10,611 bases of DNA, taken from the NCBI GenBank assembly GCA_003445795.1, contig DMCN01000087.1, forward strand, positions 1-10,611, given 5' to 3'. Position 1 is the first letter of the stretch; the number at the start of each line of letters is the position of its first letter. This document shows, one piece after another, positions 1 through 9,812 of this stretch. This stretch comes from Gallionellaceae bacterium. GTDB taxonomy: Bacteria > Pseudomonadota > Gammaproteobacteria > Burkholderiales > Gallionellaceae. The notes below the pieces were generated by a model. It was not told where the DNA came from, searched no databases, and saw only the letters and a program-made list of their open reading frames with translations. The position numbers and the translations under genes are program-made.

Positions 1-87
1 GCGTAGCGCGAGTTCCGCAGCCGCCTGGCCAGTCGAGCAACGCAGGGGACCCCGAAGGGGCGGCGCACCAGGGTCGCCTTTTCTTTG

Positions 88-121
88 GTTCCTTTCTTTT
101 GGCGAAGCAAAAGAAAGGAAC
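88..121. repeat. Perfect 14-bp inverted repeat with 6-nt loop
   Basis: The arms GTTCCTTTCTTTTG (88-101) and CAAAAGAAAGGAAC (108-121) are exact reverse complements around the loop GCGAAG. The arms are purine/pyrimidine asymmetric (almost all pyrimidine on the left, all but the ends purine on the right). I recall very similar 'TTTCTTTTGGCGAAGCAAAAGAAA' style units scattered between genes in many beta- and gammaproteobacteria, but copy number in this genome cannot be seen here. There is no T run on either side, so it does not look like a classical terminator. Confidence 0.75.
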
Positions 122-195
122 TGGCTGTCGGGCCACCCCGACGGTGTTGGTATTGCCTTTGGGTAAATTGCAGAGCGCCCGCCGCTACGCGGCGA

Positions 196-221
196 CCCTT
201 CGACAGGCTCAGGGCGAACGG
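196..221. repeat. Dispersed-repeat-like unit (CTTCGACAGGCTCAGG core)
   Basis: This 26-bp stretch contains the core CTTCGACAGGCTCAGG followed by GCGAACGG. It can pair with itself in two ways: CCCT (196-199) with AGGG (211-214), or TTCG (199-202) with CGAA (214-217). The same core, usually written on the other strand as GAGCCTGTCGAAG, is in my recollection one of the commonest short intergenic repeats in proteobacterial genomes. It ends 11 nt before the mntP stop codon. Only one copy is visible in this window, so calling it a repeat rests on memory of other genomes. Confidence 0.6.
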
Positions 222-231
222 TTCCCGGTGT

Positions 232-765
232 TCACATCACCAACATCTTGATCCCGATCAAGATCAACACCACCCCGCCGAATACCTCCGCCTTGCTCTC
301 CAGCCAGGTCCCGCTCTTCTTCCCGATACGCACGCCCACCCAGCTGAAAGCGAAGGTGGTCACGCCGATGATGAGGCAGGCCAGGTAGGCGTTGATGTCA
401 AGCAGGTTGAGGCTGAAACCCGCAGCCATGGCGTCTATGCTGGTGGCGACGGCAAGTATCAGCATCGTCTTGTGGGTGAGGGCTTCGATATCCTTCTCGA
501 TGTCGTCGCTCAACCCTTCATAGATCATCTTGCCGCCGATCAACGCCAGCAGGCAGAAGGCGATCCAGTGCGAGTAGGCTTCGACCCAACCGAGCACGCC
601 TTTACCGCCGAGATAGCCGATGAAGGGCATCAATGCCTGAAATGCGCCGAAATAGAGTCCGGCCTTGAGGCCCAGTCCTTTGGTGTTGCCTTTTGAGCCC
701 AGGCCGATGGAGACGGCGAAGGCGTCCATGCTCAGGGCGATGGCCAATACGATCACTTCAAACAT
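232..765 (-). CDS. mntP: Manganese efflux pump MntP
   Basis: This encodes a 177-residue inner-membrane protein of the MntP (DUF204) family, which exports Mn2+ from the cytoplasm. It is nearly all hydrophobic, with six likely membrane helices at about residues 3-22, 36-58, 66-84, 99-119, 126-147 and 161-177. The two family signature motifs are present as internal repeats: SMDAFAVSIG (12-21, acidic residue D14) and SIDAMAAG (109-116, D111), together with GGKMIYEG (77-84). Length is slightly below the usual of about 188. The ATG at 765 is chosen because the first helix and first motif start directly after it; the Shine-Dalgarno sequence is weak (GGTAA about 6 nt upstream). It is divergent from carA and shares its upstream region. 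The leader from the candidate promoter is only about 45 nt, too short for the yybP-ykoY Mn2+ riboswitch that precedes mntP in E. coli. Substrate is inferred from the family. Confidence 0.93.
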   Translation of the reverse strand: MFEVIVLAIALSMDAFAVSIGLGSKGNTKGLGLKAGLYFGAFQALMPFIGYLGGKGVLGWVEAYSHWIAFCLLALIGGKMIYEGLSDDIEKDIEALTHKTMLILAVATSIDAMAAGFSLNLLDINAYLACLIIGVTTFAFSWVGVRIGKKSGTWLESKAEVFGGVVLILIGIKMLVM

Positions 766-817
766 GCTGTGTTACCCAGATTCCGTTGTTTTGCGGCTGC
801 CAGCGCAGCGGCGCGGG

Positions 818-823
818 ATTATA
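818..823 (-). promoter_or_regulatory. Candidate -10 box for mntP
   Basis: Read on the minus strand this is a perfect TATAAT, 52 nt upstream of the mntP start codon. A start of transcription near 811 would give a leader of roughly 45 nt. The hexamer at the expected -35 distance (841-846, minus-strand CTACTG) matches consensus poorly, so the promoter would probably need an activator or be weak. The -35 position overlaps the dyad at 843-859. Confidence 0.5.
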
Positions 824-842
824 ACGGTAGCTCGCGTTTTCA

Positions 843-859
843 GTAGCCATGCGGGCTAC
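843..859. promoter_or_regulatory. Dyad between the mntP and carA promoters
   Basis: GTAGCC (843-848) and GGCTAC (854-859) form a perfect 6-bp inverted repeat around ATGCG. A further GTAGC lies at 827-831, 16 bp from the left half-site. The dyad covers the place where the mntP -35 should be and ends 8 bp before the carA -35 box, which is where an operator serving two divergent promoters would sit. It shares TAGC...GCTA halves with the E. coli MntR site as I recall it, but the spacing is different, so I do not assign a regulator. A chance dyad is possible. Confidence 0.35.
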
Positions 860-867
860 GTTTGGGT

Positions 868-896
868 TTGATGAGACACCCCACTTCGGCTATAAT
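868..896 (+). promoter_or_regulatory. sigma70-type promoter for carAB
   Basis: TTGATG at 868-873 (four of six consensus bases) and a perfect TATAAT at 891-896 are separated by the optimal 17 bp. Transcription would start near 903, giving a carA leader of about 67 nt that contains a strong hairpin. This is the clearest promoter in the window and is expected to drive carA, carB and probably greA. Confidence 0.8.
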
Positions 897-910
897 GCGC
901 GCCAATCCAA

Positions 911-941
911 AAGCGGGATGAGCGCAACGTTCTTCCCGCTT
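911..941 (+). promoter_or_regulatory. Strong hairpin in the carA leader, attenuator-like
   Basis: The stem AAGCGGGA (911-918) pairs with TCCCGCTT (934-941). After one T/T mismatch it continues as GAGCG (920-924) with CGTTC (928-932), including one G-T pair, closing on a CAA triloop. The following bases, CTTTATG, are T-rich but not a full T tract. The hairpin begins about 8 nt after the predicted transcription start and ends 16 nt before the carA Shine-Dalgarno. It could be a weak terminator used for attenuation or a 5' stabilising structure. Pyrimidine-gene leaders are often attenuated in bacteria, which makes the first option attractive but unproven. Confidence 0.5.
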
Positions 942-957
942 CTTTATGTCCAGCTTG

Positions 958-963
958 AAGGAG
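958..963 (+). promoter_or_regulatory. Ribosome binding site deciding the carA start
   Basis: AAGGAG lies 6 nt before GTG at 970. This favours the GTG over the in-frame ATG at 946, which lies upstream of this site, has no Shine-Dalgarno of its own and would add eight residues not seen in the family. Confidence 0.8.
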
Positions 964-969
964 CATCCT

Positions 970-2091
970 GTGTCGCAAACGAAGCCAGCCATCCTTGTTT
1001 TAGCCGATGGAACGGTATTTCGCGGCATTTCTATCGGTGCAGAGGGCAGCAGCGTCGGCGAGGTGGTGTTCAACACCTCCATCACCGGCTATCAGGAGAT
1101 TCTGACCGACCCGTCCTACTGCAAACAGATTGTCACGCTGACCTATCCGCATATCGGCAACGTCGGCTGCAACCCGGAAGATGTGGAATCGCGCCAGGTG
1201 TTCGCCAGCGGCCTCATCATCCGCGACCTGTCGATGACCGTGAGCAATTTTCGCGCAACGCAATCCCTGCCCGAATACCTCAAAGCCAACAATGTAGTCG
1301 CCATCGCCGGTATCGACACACGCAAACTGACCCGCATCCTGCGCAGCAAGGGTGCGCAGAACGGCTGCATCGCCTCGGGCGACGACGTCGAAGCGGCGCT
1401 GAAGGCGGCCAAGGGTTTTGCCGGTCTGGCGGGTATGGACCTCGCGAAAGTGGTCACCTGCGACAAATCCTACGAATGGAAGCAGCGCGAGTGGGAACTG
1501 GGCACCGGCTATCGCGATGTGACCGATGCGAAATTCCACGTGGTTGCCTACGATTTCGGCGTGAAGCGCAATATCCTGCGCATGCTGGCCGAGCGCGGCT
1601 GCAAGATCACTGTGGTGCCGGCCAAGACTGCCGCCGCCGATGTGCTGGCGATGAAGCCGGACGGCGTGTTCCTGTCCAACGGCCCCGGTGATCCCGAGCC
1701 TTGCGACTACGCGATCAAAGCCACGCAAAAATTCCTTGAAGTCGGCATGCCGCTGTTCGGCATCTGTCTCGGCCACCAGATCCTCGGTCTGGCTTCGGGT
1801 GCCAAGACCGTGAAGATGAAGTTCGGCCACCGCGGCGCCAACCATCCGGTGCAGGACACGCAGAGCAAACGTGTGATGATCACCAGCCAGAACCACGGCT
1901 TTGCGGTGGATGCGGCGACGCTGCCGAAGAACGCGCGCGTCACCCACATCTCGCTGTTCGACGGCACGCTGCAAGGTTTTGAATTGGCCGATAAACCCGC
2001 GTTCTGTTTCCAGGGCCACCCCGAGGCGAGTCCCGGTCCGCACGATGTGGACACACTGTTTGATCGCTTCGTTGCGATGATGGGCAAGTAA
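970..2091 (+). CDS. carA: Carbamoyl-phosphate synthase small (glutaminase) subunit
   Basis: CarA hydrolyses glutamine and passes ammonia through a tunnel to CarB, which makes carbamoyl phosphate for pyrimidine and arginine synthesis in the cytoplasm. From GTG 970 the protein has 373 residues, close to the usual 375-382. The N-terminal CPSase domain includes GEVVFNTSITGYQEILTDPSY (about residues 30-50) and the IDTRKLTR segment (115-122). The C-terminal class I glutamine amidotransferase domain starts around residue 190 and carries the nucleophile elbow FGICLGHQ (263-270, Cys266), the SQNHGFAVD segment, and the HPE catalytic pair His350 and Glu352. All catalytic residues are intact. The GTG start is supported by a well-placed AAGGAG. 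Its stop codon touches the carB start with no gap, so the two are surely co-transcribed and probably translationally coupled. Expression is expected from the promoter at 868-896 and may be tuned by the leader hairpin. Confidence 0.97.
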   Translation: MSQTKPAILVLADGTVFRGISIGAEGSSVGEVVFNTSITGYQEILTDPSYCKQIVTLTYPHIGNVGCNPEDVESRQVFASGLIIRDLSMTVSNFRATQSLPEYLKANNVVAIAGIDTRKLTRILRSKGAQNGCIASGDDVEAALKAAKGFAGLAGMDLAKVVTCDKSYEWKQREWELGTGYRDVTDAKFHVVAYDFGVKRNILRMLAERGCKITVVPAKTAAADVLAMKPDGVFLSNGPGDPEPCDYAIKATQKFLEVGMPLFGICLGHQILGLASGAKTVKMKFGHRGANHPVQDTQSKRVMITSQNHGFAVDAATLPKNARVTHISLFDGTLQGFELADKPAFCFQGHPEASPGPHDVDTLFDRFVAMMGK

Positions 2092-5313
<3,222 letters not shown>

Positions 5314-5330
5314 AAGAAGGGAAGCACAGC

Positions 5331-5807
5331 ATGAGCAAGGTTCCATTGACAGTGCACGGCGCAGAGCTATTGCGCAGTGAATTGCACCGCCTTAAGACCG
5401 TGGACAGGCCGTGGGTCATCAACGCCATCTCGGAGGCGCGCGCGCAGGGCGATCTGTCGGAGAACGCCGAATACGAGGCCGCCAAGGAGCGCCAGTCCTT
5501 CGTCGAGGGCCGTATCGTCGAGCTGGAGTTCAAGCTGGGTAGCGCGCAGATCATCGACCCCAAGACGCTGAATGCGGACGGCCGCTGTGTATTCGGTTCC
5601 ACCGTGGTGCTGGAAGACACCAACAACGGCGACGTGGTGACTTACCAGATCGTCGGCGACGACGAGGCCGATATCAAGAAGCGCAAGATATCCATCAGCT
5701 CACCGATTGCGCGCGCGCTCATCGGCAAGGTCGAAGGCGACATCGCCGAAGTGCAGGCACCGGGCGGGGTTCGCGAATACGAAGTGGTGGAAGTTCAGTA
5801 TCTTTGA
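5331..5807 (+). CDS. greA: Transcription elongation factor GreA
   Basis: GreA enters the RNA polymerase secondary channel and stimulates cleavage of the backtracked transcript so that elongation can resume. The protein has 158 residues, the same as in E. coli. The N-terminal coiled coil (about 1-75) carries GDLSENAEYEAAKERQ, with the acidic tip residues D41 and E44 that help hold Mg2+ at the polymerase active site. The C-terminal FKBP-like domain (about 80-158) contains VGDDEAD, SISSPIARALIGK and the closing EVVEVQYL. The ATG at 5331 is preceded by GAAGG at 5316-5320 and lies 17 bp after the carB stop, so greA is probably the last gene of a carA-carB-greA unit. The next gene, yhbY, runs toward it. 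Betaproteobacterial clusters I recall often have a DUF4149 gene after greA; it is absent here. Confidence 0.97.
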   Translation: MSKVPLTVHGAELLRSELHRLKTVDRPWVINAISEARAQGDLSENAEYEAAKERQSFVEGRIVELEFKLGSAQIIDPKTLNADGRCVFGSTVVLEDTNNGDVVTYQIVGDDEADIKKRKISISSPIARALIGKVEGDIAEVQAPGGVREYEVVEVQYL

Positions 5808-5810
5808 TTC

Positions 5811-5845
5811 ATCCCGGCCTCACTTTGCCGGGATAGGCAGTGAGG
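5811..5845. terminator. Two overlapping alternative hairpins between convergent greA and yhbY
   Basis: ATCCCGGC (5811-5818) and GCCGGGAT (5827-5834) are perfect 8-bp arms around an 8-nt loop. Overlapping them, CCTCACT (5818-5824) pairs with AGTGAGG (5839-5845), with a further GCC/GGC pairing inside. The two stems cannot form together. They sit in the 41-bp gap between the greA and yhbY stop codons, the usual place for a bidirectional terminator. Neither stem is followed by a T run on either strand, so termination may be weak, Rho-assisted or due to mRNA end protection. Confidence 0.45.
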
Positions 5846-5848
5846 GGA

Positions 5849-6193
5849 TCAGGAGCGGCTGGCGAGTTGCTTCTTGGTGAGAGGTTTGCCTCTGGGACGC
5901 TTGGGTGCTTTGGCGATGGGTTTCTCCAGCGGGCGGTAGATCACCAGCACCTTGCCGATATGCTGCACGGGGCCGGCGTTCATCAGTTCGCATATCTCCT
6001 GCAGCATTGCACCGCGCGCATCCCGGTCGTCATTCATCACACGGATCTTCATCAGGTCGTGGCTTTTCAGGCTGCGTTCGATCTCGCCCAGAACGGCAGG
6101 CGTCAGCCCGGCATTGCCGATGATGACGACAGGATGGAGGGCGTGGGCGAGTGCCTTGAGTTCGCGGCGTTGTGTAACGGAGAGAGATAACAT
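5849..6193 (-). CDS. yhbY: CRM-domain RNA-binding protein YhbY
   Basis: This 114-residue protein belongs to the YhbY/CRM family, small RNA-binding proteins associated with pre-50S ribosomal particles in E. coli. The single CRM domain covers about residues 3-90: the N-terminal helix TQRRELKALAHALHPVV, the GNAG loop (26-29, the family GxxG RNA-binding motif), ILG-like core helices containing VLGEIERSL, and the closing strand HIGKVLVIYRP (78-88). A basic tail rich in Lys, Arg and Pro follows (about 91-114), making it longer than the 97-residue E. coli protein. The ATG at 6193 has AAGGA 5 nt upstream on the minus strand. It converges on greA and diverges from rlmE, the same orientation as in E. 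coli. Next to rlmE, a large-subunit methyltransferase gene, a role in 50S assembly fits, but the exact function is not settled in the family. Confidence 0.93.
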   Translation of the reverse strand: MLSLSVTQRRELKALAHALHPVVIIGNAGLTPAVLGEIERSLKSHDLMKIRVMNDDRDARGAMLQEICELMNAGPVQHIGKVLVIYRPLEKPIAKAPKRPRGKPLTKKQLASRS

Positions 6194-6214
6194 GGTAATC
6201 CTTCAAATAAGGCT

Positions 6215-6226
6215 CGGATTCTATCA
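6215..6226 (-). promoter_or_regulatory. Candidate extended -10 promoter for yhbY
   Basis: On the minus strand TGA-TAGAAT (TAGAAT at plus positions 6218-6223, TGA at 6224-6226) fits an extended -10 element. The hexamer 17 bp further upstream (minus CAGCGA) is a poor -35, as is allowed for extended -10 promoters. The start would be near 6211, leaving a leader of about 18 nt with the AAGGA site. The TG dinucleotide belongs to the edge of the adjoining 145-bp palindrome, so this element may supply part of the promoter. Confidence 0.35.
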
Positions 6227-6368
6227 GGTTACCGCCAAAATCGCTGAGCGAGCGATCTGCGGCGTTGCATGGTGCTCGCTTCTTCGCCTACCTATGAGGT
6301 ATGTCTCGGTCGCTGTGCCCCATGCGCCTTGCATCTCACCTCGCTCAACTATTTTTGCAATAACCTGA
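6224..6368. repeat. 145-bp imperfect palindromic element between yhbY and rlmE
   Basis: The ends mirror each other: 6224-6252 matches the reverse complement of 6340-6368 at 24 of 29 positions, beginning TCAGGTTA and ending TAACCTGA. The centre is a small perfect hairpin, TACCT-ATG-AGGTA (6289-6301). Between them the inner arms share a GCATGG / CCATGC core at about 6267-6272 and 6320-6325. Three of the five arm mismatches become G-U pairs in a minus-strand transcript, which would therefore fold better than the plus-strand one. I see no direct target duplication and no open frame of its own. It ends 5 nt before the rlmE ATG and starts 30 nt before the yhbY ATG. It resembles a REP/MITE-like dispersed element of a type I recall from betaproteobacteria, but only one copy is in this window. 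Confidence 0.75.
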
Positions 6369-6373
6369 ACACG

Positions 6374-6994
6374 ATGAAGGCCTCAAAGACCAGCAAACAA
6401 TGGATGCAGGAGCATGTGAACGATCCTTTTGTGCAGCTTGCGCAGAAGGAGGGCTACCGCTCGCGTGCCGCCTACAAGCTGCTGGAGATCGACGAACGCG
6501 ACCATCTCATCAAGCCCGGCATGGTGGTGGTGGACCTGGGCGCGACGCCCGGCGGCTGGTGCCAAGTGGTGGCGAAGAAGCTGGGACCGCAGGGGCGCAT
6601 CATCGCGCTGGACCTTTTGCCTTTGCAACCGCTGCCGCGCGTGGAGTTCATCCAGGGCGATTTTCGCGAGGACAGCGTGCTTGCGCAACTCGAAGAAAAG
6701 CTGGAAGGGCGGCGCATCGGCCTTGTAATTTCGGATATGGCCCCCAACATCAGTGGCGTGACATCTGCGGATCAGGCGCGTGCCATGTACCTTGCGGAAC
6801 TGGCGTTGGACTTCGCGGACAAACACCTGGCACTGGGCGGATCCTTTGTGGTGAAGGTGTTTCAGGGGGTGGGTTTCGAGGATTACCTGAAGGCGATGCG
6901 TAACCATTTCACCAAAGTGGTCGCGCGCAAACCGAAAGCCTCGCGCGACCGCAGCAGCGAACAGTATCTGGTGGGTCTGGGCAAGCTTGAGTAA
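6374..6994 (+). CDS. rlmE: 23S rRNA (uridine 2'-O)-methyltransferase RlmE (FtsJ/RrmJ)
   Basis: RlmE methylates the 2'-hydroxyl of U2552 in the A loop of 23S rRNA using S-adenosylmethionine, a late step in 50S maturation. From ATG 6374 the protein has 206 residues, near the E. coli length of about 209. The Rossmann-fold SAM site is VVDLGATPGGW (52-62), with LDLLP following at 79-83. The catalytic K-D-K-E tetrad is visible as K35 (YKLLEID), D121 (SDMAPN), K161 (VVKVFQG) and E196 (SSEQYLV). The open frame extends upstream to an ATG at 6269, but those 35 residues are encoded by the palindromic element and match nothing in the family. The chosen ATG has no recognisable Shine-Dalgarno: the bases before it are the end of the palindrome plus ACACG. 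No good promoter is visible upstream. ftsH follows 55 bp later, as in E. coli. Confidence 0.95.
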   Translation: MKASKTSKQWMQEHVNDPFVQLAQKEGYRSRAAYKLLEIDERDHLIKPGMVVVDLGATPGGWCQVVAKKLGPQGRIIALDLLPLQPLPRVEFIQGDFREDSVLAQLEEKLEGRRIGLVISDMAPNISGVTSADQARAMYLAELALDFADKHLALGGSFVVKVFQGVGFEDYLKAMRNHFTKVVARKPKASRDRSSEQYLVGLGKLE

Positions 6995-7015
6995 AGGCCC
7001 CGGACAGTGTTTAAT
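6987..7015 (+). promoter_or_regulatory. Candidate promoter for ftsH
   Basis: TTGAGT (6987-6992, four of six consensus bases, overlapping the end of rlmE) and TTTAAT (7010-7015, five of six) are spaced by exactly 17 bp. A start near 7022 would give a leader of about 28 nt. The E. coli ftsH gene also has its own promoters behind rlmE. I looked for a heat-shock sigma32 pattern: CTTGAG is followed by CCCC, but the spacing is far too short. Confidence 0.4.
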
Positions 7016-7038
7016 GCAACTTCGTTTTACCGCTCATT

Positions 7039-7044
7039 AAGGAG
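7039..7044 (+). promoter_or_regulatory. Ribosome binding site deciding the ftsH GTG start
   Basis: AAGGAG lies 5 nt before GTG at 7050. The ATG at 7046 is out of frame and meets a stop after three codons, so GTG is the start. Confidence 0.8.
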
Positions 7045-7049
7045 CATGT

Positions 7050-8948
<1,899 letters not shown>

Positions 8949-8957
8949 CCAACTACT

Positions 8958-8984
8958 ACGGGGGCCATTCGCCCCCGTTCTTCT
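8958..8984 (+). terminator. Terminator-like hairpin between ftsH and folP
   Basis: ACGGGGGC (8958-8965) and GCCCCCGT (8971-8978) form a perfect 8-bp, GC-rich stem with a 5-nt loop, followed by TTCTTCT. This is the layout of an intrinsic terminator with an imperfect T tract. It begins 10 nt after the ftsH stop and ends directly at the folP start codon, so it would also hide the region where a folP ribosome binding site would be. Partial termination after ftsH is the simplest reading. Confidence 0.6.
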
Positions 8985-9812
8985 ATGTGGCAATGCGGTA
9001 AATTCCAATTCGACCTTGCCCGCCCGCTCGTGATGGGCATCGTCAACATCACCCCGGATTCTTTCTCCGACGGCGGTCAGCATGCCTCGACTGCCGCTGC
9101 CATCGCACATGCGCATCAACTGATCGGTGACGGTGCCGACATCCTCGATATCGGCGGTGAATCCACGCGTCCGGGTGCCGCCCCGGTGAGCGAGCAACAG
9201 GAACTGGAGCGCGTGCTGCCGGTGATCGCAGGGCTGCGCGGGATAGCTGTGCCGATCTCCATCGATACCTGGAAACCGCAGGTGATGCGCGCCGCGCTGG
9301 CGGCAGGGGCGAGCATGGTCAACGATGTGAACGCCTTGCAGGCGGAAGGTGCGTTGCAGGCCGTCGCCGATACGGACGCCGCGGTCTGCCTGATGCACAA
9401 ACAGGGCACACCGCAGACCATGCAGCAAGGCCCCGAGTATCAGGACGTCATCACCGAGGTGAGTCTGTTCCTGGGCGAGCGTATCGCCGCTGCGGAAGCG
9501 GTCGGTATCATCCGGCAACGCATCGTGATCGATCCGGGCTTTGGCTTTGGCAAGACGCTGGCGCATAATCTCGACCTGCTGCGCGAACTGGCCGCGTTTC
9601 GGGCCTTGGGTGTGCCGGTGCTGGCAGGCCTGTCGCGCAAATCCATGCTGGGCGCGATCACTGGGCGCGAAGTCGGCGAGCGAGTGGCGGCAAGTGTGGC
9701 GGCGGCAATGCTGGCGGTACAACGCGGTGCAGCGATCGTGCGCGTGCATGATGTGCGCGAAACGGTGGATGCACTGAAGATCCTGAATGTAATGAACGAA
9801 AGCGAACGATGA
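8985..9812 (+). CDS. folP: Dihydropteroate synthase
   Basis: FolP condenses 6-hydroxymethyl-7,8-dihydropterin pyrophosphate with p-aminobenzoate to give dihydropteroate in folate synthesis; it is the target of sulfonamides. The protein has 275 residues and a TIM-barrel pattern. Visible motifs are MGIVNITPDSFSDGG (17-31), DIGGESTRPGA (55-65), SIDTWKP (92-98, D94), VND (112-114), DPGFGFGK (183-190), GLSRKS (215-220) and RVHD (253-256). The positions matching E. coli Phe28, Thr62 and Pro64 are Phe27, Thr61 and Pro63, and there is no insertion there, so the sequence looks like the ordinary drug-sensitive form. The ATG at 8985 aligns with the family N-terminus, and no conventional start codon lies between it and the upstream in-frame stop. 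It has no Shine-Dalgarno and follows the hairpin at 8958-8978 directly. Its end overlaps the glmM start by four bases (ATGA). Confidence 0.96.
   Translation: MWQCGKFQFDLARPLVMGIVNITPDSFSDGGQHASTAAAIAHAHQLIGDGADILDIGGESTRPGAAPVSEQQELERVLPVIAGLRGIAVPISIDTWKPQVMRAALAAGASMVNDVNALQAEGALQAVADTDAAVCLMHKQGTPQTMQQGPEYQDVITEVSLFLGERIAAAEAVGIIRQRIVIDPGFGFGKTLAHNLDLLRELAAFRALGVPVLAGLSRKSMLGAITGREVGERVAASVAAAMLAVQRGAAIVRVHDVRETVDALKILNVMNESER

Larger units (their letters stand above)
1..231. other. Non-coding region rich in small hairpins, downstream of mntP
   Basis: I see no believable gene here. The one long open frame starting at 85 runs antisense through mntP and looks like a shadow. Instead there are several short perfect inverted repeats: CCCC-GAA-GGGG at 50-60, a 14-bp-arm hairpin at 88-121, GTCGGG-CCAC-CCCGAC at 127-142, CGCCGC-TAC-GCGGCG at 180-194, and a repeat-like unit at 196-221. 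This density of stem-loops suggests a mosaic of intergenic repeat elements at the 3' side of mntP. None is followed by a T tract on the minus strand, so I cannot name a terminator for mntP. The left boundary lies outside the window. Confidence 0.5.

Noticed and set aside
85..696. Plus-strand open frame beginning in the 88-121 repeat and running through mntP
   Set aside because: It is antisense to mntP, starts inside an intergenic repeat and has no Shine-Dalgarno or known domain.
946..969. Upstream in-frame ATG as the carA start
   Set aside because: It would add eight residues not found in the family and lies before the AAGGAG at 958-963, which is ideally placed for GTG 970.
918..1691. Possible carA leader peptide starting at ATG 918 (MSATFFPLLYV...)
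   Set aside because: The frame does not stop before carA but continues inside it to 1691, its start lies within the leader hairpin stem, and it has no good ribosome binding site. It is not a typical attenuation peptide.
6269..6373. N-terminal extension of RlmE from ATG 6269
   Set aside because: The 35 extra residues are translated from the palindromic element and have no counterpart in RlmE proteins; ATG 6374 aligns with the family start.
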